From Phellopilus nigrolimitatus (lineage: Eukaryota > Basidiomycota > Agaricomycetes > Hymenochaetales > Hymenochaetaceae): 21,598 nucleotides of DNA. A model generated the notes under the pieces. It ran no database searches and was not told the origin of the DNA. It was given only the letters and a program-made list of their open reading frames with translations. The translations under genes were made by a program, and so were the position numbers. Position 1 is the stretch's first letter, and the number at the start of each line of letters is the position of its first letter. Below, one piece after another: positions 10,441 to 19,478 of this stretch. The stretch covers positions 1-21,598 of the forward strand of contig JAJOHG010000413.1 in assembly GCA_021029095.1 (NCBI GenBank), read 5' to 3'.

Positions 10441-10513
10441 ATGCCGAGCAATATAGTGCCGGCTAGCCCTGCCTGATCTTCATAATGCCCGAAGTTGGCA
10501 GGGCGCTCGGCAT
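10441..10513. repeat. Interrupted 17-bp inverted repeat
   Basis: The right side GGCAGGGCGCTCGGCAT (10497-10513) is matched perfectly by two left segments, ATGCCGAGC (10441-10449) and GCCCTGCC (10466-10473), split by a 16-nt insert (10450-10465). The inner loop is 23 nt. It looks like a 17-bp hairpin whose left arm gained an insertion. Confidence 0.6.
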
Positions 10514-11100
10514 GCGCTGATCGTAGCGCTGCGCGAAATTGCAGCCCGGTGTACATGTACATAAATAATGTGGCTGGAGACAGGTATAGATCTAAGCGCA
10601 CGCTCGTCGGCACGAGGGGGCAGCCGCGGGATAGCACACGTGAGGATCAGGATCTGCAGCGCGCGGGAAGAATGTAACGTTATTTACGACATGCTCGAAG
10701 GAGATGTGGGGAAGGGATTAATATGAAGGGCACCTGAGATCAAGATTAACTAGCTGATACCGGTCAGAAGAGAAGTACGACCACGAGAGAGATAATCGAA
10801 CGCGTTGCAAGCATTTATCATGATGCACTTGAGTTTTCGAGATCGCTGATTTACGTTTTCAAAAAATAAACAAAAACAAAAACAATTGAGAGTACACACC
10901 GCGGGAAACCAACAACGCTCGGTTTAAAGTTAACGTTGTCAAGCAGAAGCTGCGCGCTGGCTGCAGGCATCCTTCGCCCGTGCTTCCCTATCTGCTCTAG
11001 ACAAAGGGGGAAATCGATAACGTCGTCGATCTCCGTGCGAGTGCGAGACGCGCCGGCCGTGCCGCAGAACCTGCTACGAAGGGGCTCGAAGCCAGGCCAC

Positions 11101-11112
11101 GTACCTAGGTAC
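11101..11112. repeat. 12-bp perfect palindrome
   Basis: GTACCTAGGTAC is its own reverse complement. Isolated; possibly a dimeric protein-binding site, possibly chance. Confidence 0.4.
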
Positions 11113-12726
11113 TCACAGGCGACAGTCAGCACGCTGGGCTAAGTATTTCTTCCGAGCGGGGTCGAAGAAGGAGAAGCGTGCTGCCTCCACGGCTCGCAAT
11201 AGAGTGACTCATATGCCCATAAGCCTTCGACAGTCAAGTGAATCAAAAGATGCCGCCGCTCATGGGCTGCGGTCGCGAGCGCCGGGCATATAGATCTCGT
11301 ACAGAAGGCGCAATGAAACTGTCCATCGGGTGAGTGCTTTTCTACTGCGCAGACTCCCGTTTCCGCGTCAGATTTGCAAGATACCATAGGCAGAGTCCCT
11401 TAATCAGTAGATAAAAGAAAGATAGAACAAGAACGGAATTCAAGAAAAAACTGGAGCAATGTCGGGCCTTATAGAAAGTGTACAGTCGTCGCGTTTGCCA
11501 GCGCTGTCTGGTCAGCAGTGTAGGAGAGCTTCTAGACTTGATTTATAGGTTGACAGGTTCCTAGGGGCCGGGGGAGCGCGATATCGGGTGCCATAGTCAT
11601 CAACTACGCGGTCGAGCAGATACACAAATCCAGTTGGAGGAAGTAGGGCACAGATCTGATGGAGATGGCCTTGAAGGAAAGAAAGAATATACATAGAATC
11701 CGCCATCTTGACTTGGTAGCAAGCGCGTGATCCATACTGGCAGATCTCATTAGGCAGAGAAAACATTGAGACTTAAGATCGATGCCTTCGATTTCTAGAA
11801 GGCTGTTAGTATGCAAGACAGGGTGCGAGGTGACATGTGGGAAGCTCACTTCATTACCGCGGCAGACGAAAAAGGAAGAGGATTTCCTTCAAAAGGCAAC
11901 TTTAGGTATGGAAGCCGCTTCAGGTACGTGTAGCAGATTCAAGGAGAGTGAAGTATGTTGTAATCAAGTTGATTGAATTTCTGCTAAACAAAAAATCCGG
12001 TAACTGGTGCTTTTGATATGAAACAAAAACAACAATAAAACTTGCCTGTACTCTGAAAACGAGAAAAAGAAATGGAATGCCAAGTGTCAGAGTTATTCCG
12101 ACACTAGATTCAGCAGAAATCGGACAGATAATCCAGAGCGTTATTGCATAGAGCCTGATAAAGCAATGGCAGTACTAAGTAGCGACCGGAGCAAAAGGAC
12201 CGTGACTCGGTATACTTTCCCTACGACATTGAATTGACTTCGTGATTATCGTGGCGGACTTGCCGCGAGTGCGATCCGCTTCAGACGGTCCAGCACGCAT
12301 GCGTTTGTGTCGGTGGGTGGCATTAAGGATTTCCCAATCTTCGGCGAGCTACGGTGCACTGACATAGAGCGGAAGGGCACGGAACAATCAAACCTATCTC
12401 TTTCAGAGATAAGAAAATCCTCGTGTAGATTTGCAGACCTGACATACCTGAAACCGTTGTATGGGTCACGACAAACGTATCATGGATTCACGACGACACG
12501 TCCCTAGAACCGGAAAAGGTATCTCCATTACCAGAAATAGCAGGTTTATAAAATCAATCACAACAAAAAGAGCTGCGGAGGGTACATGGCTCGCAGGGAA
12601 GGGAAATAGCCTTATCTAATTATTCCCAGCTATAATGTGAGGCTGGATTACAAGGTCTTTGAGTAAGTGACAGTTTAGGTCTTGGACAGAGCTCACCGAA
12701 GTGACCAAGAACAGTTGACAGAATCG

Positions 12727-12888
12727 CCGATCGTTGAGGCGTTTTTGTTGCCTAATTTACGTAAGTTATCACCGAAGAAGACTGATTGCAGTGTTGACAT
12801 TGAGATAATCTGTCTGGTCAAGTCAGGCCCGACTCATTCGGGCATCCCGATTGTTGAGGTCCAAGGCAAATGCCGATGGACCATCGGC
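12727..12888. repeat. Short direct repeat and adjacent palindromes
   Basis: CCGATCGTTGAGG (12727-12739) recurs as CCGATTGTTGAGG (12847-12859), 12 of 13 identical and exactly 120 bp apart. Between and after them are two hairpins: GCCCGA/TCGGGC with a 5-nt loop (12827-12843) and the perfect palindrome GCCGATGG-A-CCATCGGC (12872-12888). Confidence 0.5.
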
Positions 12889-14302
12889 TTATTCGACTTT
12901 TTGATCCACGTTTCCCGAAACTGAGGATTTCCCAACGAGCGTACGAACCGAAGAAGGCTGAGACTGTGGTCTAGAGTGCTGGAAAGCGTCTACGAGTCCG
13001 CATGATCGCTTCCTGGTTTCTGATGCTCCACTCCGTGTGTATGTACCTCCAGTCGCGCAATGGCAGCGACACCAAAAGGACTTTACCCGCTGTTGTCCAG
13101 AACTACGGCGGCCAGAACAAAGGACAAATGGGCCATGCTTGCGCTATATTTTGGCTAGATTGTACGTTCTCGTCTTCCGTTTCGACCTCTTCATTTCCGA
13201 TGTCTTCGCTCCAAAATTTTGCATCCTAAGCATTCTCTCGTCCGTGACCACGCATCGTGCTGCCCGTAGCGCTTGTTTTCGCAAGCTTCACCGATATGGG
13301 CAGGCTCTGCCAAATCGATGTCGAATGTCGCCAACTGTATTGTCAACTTTAATTTCATCCTTGCGTTCCTACTCATTTGACATTTCTGTGCTCTGGATTT
13401 GTGGATAATCTTCGTTGTTGGAGCGGGCACGACGAAGACGGGCTCAAGCAGCGAAACACACGCATCCTACGAAGTCGGAAATAGTGCACGCCAATCTAAT
13501 CTCGTTCTGACCGAGCCTTCTCGGGCATCTTTCAACGTAAAAGACACCGTATCGCAATTGAAAGTGGCCGGCATATGAGTCCTCCTAGGCTTTTCCACCG
13601 CAGTTCCCGAACGTTAGTCAAGTAATTGTAATCGAATTACTATATGTCCGCAGCGGAGTGGCTAGATGATGTCTTGGAGACGATCGGACTCGGACTCGGA
13701 CAAGCTCTGCATCTACTCGTTCTAGCTTACTCCACGCACCCATCGCACCATCGCGTCTGGAAATCTACTCGTGTATCTGAGCCAAGCTTCGAATTTCAGT
13801 CCCAACGGATTTCGACGGCCGCTCGTTCTCACTGTATGCGACCGTTTGGCCCGGACAAACGCGGGAGCCGTTGGGGCGTAGGAGCTGCATTGTGTTCTTA
13901 CCTGTCTTCTGCATAACTAAAGTCCGTGGTTTAAACTACGGGAGAAACTACGCGATCACCGACTCAATTCGCGCATTCGAAAAGCATCCGCGGTCCTTCA
14001 TAGCTAGCAGACACTCGGCAGAAGTTACCATGGACAGCGACCTCACACTCTTCCTTCGATATGTAAGACGAGCAAAAACTTCGGACAAAGCGAGTATATT
14101 ATGAAGCGAGAAGGAAGAATAAAGCAAGTACGAGATAGATGATGCGAGAGTCACGAAAGCAAAGGCCAGATCCAATAGTCCCAAAAATCAATTCTACGAG
14201 AAGAGAATAAAACCAGCCTATAAACCGCAGTAAATAAAATGAGCATAAATGTAATCTGTAGCCAAGTATGTAGCTGGAGGATTCGTCGGGACCAGACAAT
14301 AT

Positions 14303-16473
14303 TCAAAGAACAAACCGCCCATAGACGCCGACCGCGCCGAAAAGAGCACCAGCTAAGCCAATAGCAAACGTGGGGAAGACCCCTGTAGGAAACACCGGAA
14401 GCACGCCACCATTAAAGGTGACAAAGCTGGACGTCGCAGATGCGGCACCACTTGCAAAGGAACCGCCCGTTCCGCCACCAGTCAGATTTGCCCCATTCGG
14501 CTGCATGATCCATCAATAGGTCGTCACAGAGGACATTATGGCCAAAACGTACCCCAATCGCCCGCGAGTCGTCAGTAAAAGAGCAGGTCTCGGAGGTGCA
14601 GATACACTTATTGCCAACCGGGTCCCAGAATGGTGTTGAGCAATTCGTCGGAACTGTTATTACAGTATGGGCACCTTGTGATAGAAAGGTTAAATATAAA
14701 ATTTTACTCACGTCGATAGCGGGGAGCAGAACTCGACGACGCCTGGGGCGGATTCGGGTCACCTGGCGTTGGGGTCGTCTGAGGGCATCCGTACTAAACC
14801 GGATAACCAAGTGGAAGAAAATCAGCAGCCAAGAGAGCAATAAATATCAGCCTCCGTGATCAACGGTACAAGAAGTAAAAGTAAACCCGTACGCATGTGT
14901 AGAAGGGAAAATCGGGAAAGGCACAGTGATCAAGCTGACCGTTCTCATTCTGCGGGATCCCGTTGCAGATCTGCAACGACGAGTCGACAGAGGGAGACGA
15001 ACATTTGAGGGCATCGATCGAACCGAGTTGAGAGACGGGGACTGGGTTGCGAACCCAAGCAAGAAGTTGTTCGTTGGACACGATCCAGACTAAATGAAAT
15101 GCAATGAGGTATAGAAGATGATAATAATCAGAAAAACCAACCATTCTGTTGCTCCTGAGCCCAGTCCAAGAAAGCATTAATCATATTGATTGTGGATTGC
15201 GAGACAGCATTGCCAGGATAACTTTTCTGTGAAAGAAAAGGATGAGTCATGAAAAACTAGGGAGTGAAGTGAGTTGTCATTCACCGCGAGATGAATGGGA
15301 TGAGTATAAAGACCAATGGGTTGACGGTTGCCGTTGTCTGATTTTAATTCGAGTAAGTACATAGTAGCTCTGCGTCTTCATGCGTGACTTGGGCAACTGA
15401 CAGTGTGCAGTGAAGGTGTCTTTCATGTATGCCAGAGTTGCAGCTGAAAGGTGTTCGCTATCAGATAGATGTTCAGAAATGAAAATTAGATTACTCCATA
15501 CCATCGTCTGGCTTGCTTCCACCATTGGGGTTGTCTCTAAAGATAATAATAACTTGAGGTCGAAGCAGAAAATCTCAGATAGTGAAACTCACAACCAAGG
15601 GTCCATCAGATGCGGGCCAGCGACCCCCAGTTCGTCGAAGAACGCGTACATTGGGATCTCCCAAAACCCAGGTAACTTCGGTTCGCCCTTGCACATACCA
15701 TTGCTTGATAAGCAGTTGTTTGCCATCCCATTGTCGAGTGTGTACGGCCAGTACGCATCCGTACCGGTCTCGTTGACAGGAGTGGAGGCAGCCGAGCTTG
15801 AATCATAAGTGAAGCCAGCAGCAGCGAGAAGTTTCAGCGTGTCTCCACTGAATTCCAAGTAGGGTGCACGAAATCCGCTGATACTACTCAGCGGGATACC
15901 AGCGAGAGCGTTAAGAGCAATGAGGTTCCCGTTAATTTCATCTGCTGGGGGAGTACCGACATGTGTCATCCTGGAAACTCAAGGCGTCAGTCAAAGAGAA
16001 CAAGGAAAATGGTTAATCAGCATACGTGTGATCTGCAATTTCATTACCAGCAACAAACCAGTCGGTGACAAGCGTATAGTTGGTGTAGTTTAAGGACGTG
16101 AAATAGGTCATCTTTGGTGTGCATCCGTTGGGGTTCTTGCGTTGGGCCAAGAATTGGTTCACGGCATCAAGAGTGTATGATTGTATGGCATCATCGGCAG
16201 AGAAGACGACAAACATGGGCACATCTTTCTGTCGCAGTGATAAGGTAAAGTGTAAAGATTAAGAAATGCAGGCGACAAGAGTATGAAACTGACTGGATCT
16301 AAACCGCCTGGCGGGCTTGTGCTCGCGCACGCACAGTCTGGAAGCTTGCACTTACTGGCATCGCAGGAATAACCCGCTGCACTCGGACTGGAGGTCGGGC
16401 CTGTGATGCTACCGTCTTGCGCAGATGCGAGCAAGGGGACGAAAGCAAGGAAAGGAAGGAGAGATAAACGCAT
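14303..16473 (-). CDS. Secreted GPI-anchored chitin deacetylase (CE4), 11 exons
   Basis: Exons in transcription order: 16473-16294, 16228-16026, 15970-15593, 15536-15502, 15443-15402, 15337-15285, 15226-15142, 15089-14893, 14793-14712, 14653-14553, 14500-14303; joined length 1554 nt, 517 residues. All ten introns are GT-AG, 52-65 nt except one of 99 nt. The enzyme removes acetyl groups from cell-wall chitin to make chitosan. Signal peptide: residues 1-18, cleaved after ASA. A Cys-rich N-terminal segment follows. CE4 motifs: SADDAI with D72-D73, HTMTH (H127, H131), RAPY 162-165, DSS 184-186, THP with H292. A second Cys-rich region precedes a Gly/Ser/Ala segment and a hydrophobic C-terminus (about 485-517), a GPI signal with likely anchor residue between 469 and 484. 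Motif 1 is SADD rather than TFDD, but both aspartates are kept, so activity is expected. Confidence 0.93.
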
Positions 16474-17075
16474 TACTCCTGGCGCCGACGCGAGGAGGGA
16501 AAGAAAATATTGGGAGAACGCGCAGCGGCGAAGCCAAAGAGAGGAAAGAAGGGAATGTGAGTTTAAAAGAGCGACGATGAATACTCAGTAGAGCGGCTGG
16601 CGGGGCGAATAGGCTCAAATAAAACAAGTAAAGCACGCCAACAGTAACTTAAGTAGCCGTAGACAGAGTTTCACGCGACTTGTCGGCTAACCAGCCCCGT
16701 CGTCGCGATGCGCGGCACGTCGAGCACGCTTCCCGACGCGTTCCCGACGCGTTCCCGACATAGCAGAGGGCGCGAGAGCACGTCGGGGGATGTGGTCGAA
16801 GAGAAGATGAGGATCGTCACTGCGCTTTTAATATCCTGTGCCTCTCAGGCTCTTATTTTGGCTACCTCTATGCCTTTCCCACTCGGCTTCTTCTCGGCTC
16901 AGTGCCGAAGGATATCCAAATGCAGATTAAAGCCGAGGCGTGCCGATGAGGGCCGGCTTGCCATTCGGTCCGTTCATTTCCGTTCACTGCTCACGTTCGT
17001 CCAAACTCTCGCTGCTCAACGCCGCCGCCGTCCTGCTCGTCGTCGACGCGTCGCTGTTCGTCGTCGACGTCGCCC
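16474..17075. promoter_or_regulatory. Divergent promoter between chitin deacetylase and coiled-coil gene
   Basis: About 600 bp separate two diverging start codons. The deacetylase side has a TC-rich leader on the minus strand and a TTTAAA element at 16562-16567, about 90 nt from its ATG. The middle holds a tandem ACGCGT repeat (16730-16759). A third ACGCGT is at 17046-17051, just upstream of the plus-strand ATG. Confidence 0.6.
16730..16759. promoter_or_regulatory. Tandem 11-bp repeat carrying two ACGCGT (MCB-like) boxes
   Basis: TTCCCGACGCG occurs at 16730-16740 and 16741-16751, and its first 8 bp again at 16752-16759. The junctions create ACGCGT at 16736-16741 and 16747-16752, about one helical turn apart. 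Fungal MBF binds this core in promoters of G1/S genes. It sits about 260 bp from one start codon and about 330 bp from the other, so it could serve either gene. Confidence 0.45.
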
Positions 17076-19115
17076 ATGATGGCCGACGTCCAAGTTAAGC
17101 GCAAGGTACACTCATATTCCACACAAAGAATGCACTTGATCTCAGTACTCGCTCCAGGTCGCTGTGTCTGCAAGGGTCAACTATGCAGCTCGTGAGCTTC
17201 CCAGCCGCTCGTCCTCTCCCACCAAGCTTGTTCGTTCTCCGTCCCCATCCAAACGCGCCCCAACTCCAACCAGACGCGTTTCAACTCAGACGACATCAAC
17301 CACTACCGCCCCGCCCCGTTTACGCGCAAAGGTCAACAGCAGCGCTAATTTGCCGACTGGTAGAAAACCAGCTGGTAGCCTGACTCCCGGCTATGGTAGC
17401 GGGACGTCCACGCCCCGTGCACCCTCTCCGGTCAAGCAGCTCGACTCGATACATGGAAGACTGTCTCCTAAACCGAGTCCCGACACGCTATCGCGTATGC
17501 GGTCGAGGATAACTGTGAATGCTACCGCAGTGTCGGCGCCGAATTCACCGCGAGTCGACCAGCCAGCGCAACCAACGCTACCCGCAGCCATTTCTGACTC
17601 AGCATTAATGAAGCCTATCACTCCCCGAGTTCGTCATGCCAGCATCTCATCCATGTCGCAGATATCTTCGGCCTCGTCGGCTCGGGCGGGCAATAAGCTT
17701 TCTCCGACCCCGTCAGTCGCTTCATGCTCGCAGGACTCAGACTCGCAGTCGAACCCATCCATCTTGCGTATTAAAGCGAAAGTGACGGGTTTGGCAAAGA
17801 ACAAGCCACCTGCTGCACCTACACCGACATCCCCGGCGCCTCTTCCACTCCAAATCCCTTCTGTCGCTAGCCCACCAAGCATGGCGTCACCAAACCAGTT
17901 AAGACAGCGCCTCGGACGGACATCCTCCGTTTCTTCATTGTCCTCTAAAGAGGTACAATTTTACCCTATTACAACAGCAGCACCGGCCGCTAATGTTCAC
18001 CGATTCGCCACCGTCCGCACGTCTTCTGGCTCATATCGTCCGCCCCAATCTTTTCCGTCGCCACTGCATTCTGAGCAAAAGCCTTTGCATGCACACGTGG
18101 ACCCAGCCCTAGTCCCTCTCCCTCCCCTGTCTCCGCCGAGTTCCACTGTCTCGTTTTCTTCGCGTTCTTCTGCGTCCCGCTCGTCCGTGTCATCGGCTAA
18201 TCAAGGCACAGCTCCGACCTTTAGTCTCAATGTCAATGGCCCAAACGACGAACCCGTTGATTCTGGTCCGACCAACGGTCAAAACACACGTATAAACAAA
18301 CGGCGCCCCAGTTCGATAGTAATTCATGATGTGGCACATACCGGTGAGGCGCATGCTGATCTGAGCTCTGAGGAGAACAGCGACGAAGCGGACGAAGAGC
18401 GCACTATAAGAGCGGAGGCTAAGTCTAATAGAAAGGTATGTGCGATCTACAGTGCATGTTGTTGCTGAGTTTTGACTTCGGAATGAATGAACAGATTGCT
18501 GATCTAGAGATCACGAATAAGTCCTTGCTCGCGATCAACATACAGCTCGAAGCCAACAAGCACAAGCAAGCGAAGGAAATCCGTGAATTGCGCCGAAAGC
18601 TGCGAGAATCGCGGCTTGTCCTCCCTCCACACGCTTATCATGAGCTGAAATCGTCGAACGGTGTCGAGGACTTCCGCAACGATGACGAAGAAGAGGACGA
18701 AGAGGAGAACTCAGAAGCGAATGCGTCTGCAGAGGCCATCCAGATAGGGAAGGACGACGAGCTATTTAATCGCGTGCGCGGCATGATCGACAGCCTTCTC
18801 GAGTCGGGAAGACAGGCAATAGAGTCAAAGGTGGAGGACTTCGCACCGCCGAGAGGTGCAGCGAAGGTCCTGCACGAGGAAGAAGCGCGCTCCTGGCGGA
18901 ACGGACGGCGCTGGAGCGAGTCAGGGATGCGCACTCCTGCAGATGACGACGGCGCTGGGGATGACACATTTGACGAGACGTTCGTCACAGCGGACTCGGG
19001 GGACGAGGCTCTTGATTCACGGTCTCGCAGGCAAAGTGCGGTGAAGAAGATCGAGAATGGTCTGAGGATAAAAGGGGAGGTACAAGGGACGAGTAAGGAT
19101 TTGACATCCGTATGA
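17076..19115 (+). CDS. Conserved fungal Ser/Pro-rich coiled-coil protein, function unknown
   Basis: Three exons, 17076-17105, 17158-18435 and 18495-19115, give 642 residues; introns are GTACAC..CAG (52 nt) and GTATGT..CAG (59 nt). I start at the first of two adjacent ATGs (17076 and 17079); the frame opens MMADVQVKRK and splices into VAVSARVNYAARELPSR. Residues about 20-420 are disordered Ser/Pro/Thr-rich with many SP and TP sites. Immediately after the second intron, residues 437-477 form a basic coiled coil (IADLEITNKSLLAINIQLEA, then KEIRELRRKLRESRL). An acidic run of Glu/Asp follows, then a helix DDELFNRVRGMIDSLLESGR. I recall similar LAIN..LE..ELRRKLRESRL blocks in other fungal proteins without assigned function. 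A cytoskeletal or scaffold role is conceivable but not shown. The frame is clean. Confidence 0.85.
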
Positions 19116-19478
19116 TGTCTACTTTGCCGTGGTGTTTTTCTTATGTTCGTCGCTTTGCTTTTCTTGACGCCTTAAAGGCCACTGTCGCTCGCTCTCTTTA
19201 TGTTTTCATATGTGTCCTTTCCTTCTGTACATACTCTACTAGAACGCATACGTACCCTCGGAATCCTGTATCTCATCACCTAGTCATTCCTCACTGCATT
19301 TCCTTACCATTATCATCATCGTTCTCCCCCATGCATAATTAATGATCACGTTGCTCACGATTTCACGCATGTTGTCCATCTACGTTATGCCTGTGCTCGT
19401 TAATCTCACAACATAACTTGATCTACATCCATGCAACAAATTTGATTTATCTACAAAGAAAACTAAACAATCCGTCTT
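19116..19478. other. Convergent 3' intergenic region
   Basis: About 360 bp between the stop of the coiled-coil gene and the ancestral stop of the myosin gene. It is AT-rich and holds the 3' UTRs of both. No gene or strong repeat is seen. Confidence 0.6.

Larger units (their letters stand above)
6841..14302. other. Gene-poor interval of about 7.5 kb
   Basis: From the promoter of the PP1-subunit gene to the 3' end of the chitin deacetylase gene I find no gene I can name or splice. The left part (about 7.4-10.7 kb) is GC-rich and pyrimidine-rich on the plus strand, like a long leader or promoter, with several short ATG-initiated frames. The right part (about 10.7-14.1 kb) is richer in A/T and full of stops. 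Open frames such as 8641-9249 (+) and 8715-9596 (-) overlap each other and lack family motifs. No LTR pair, terminal inverted repeat, transposase or reverse-transcriptase motif was seen. Options are a noncoding RNA, an old decayed insertion, or a divergent gene with small exons. Confidence 0.5.

Noticed and set aside
13644..13916. 90-codon ORF starting MSAAEWLDDVLETIGLGLGQ
   Set aside because: The start looks gene-like, but the remainder is unremarkable and there is no recognised family or promoter. Kept only as a note.
10700..14100. Possible transposon or LTR remnant
   Set aside because: AT-richer and full of stops, but no terminal repeats, target-site duplications, or integrase, transposase or reverse-transcriptase motifs could be read.
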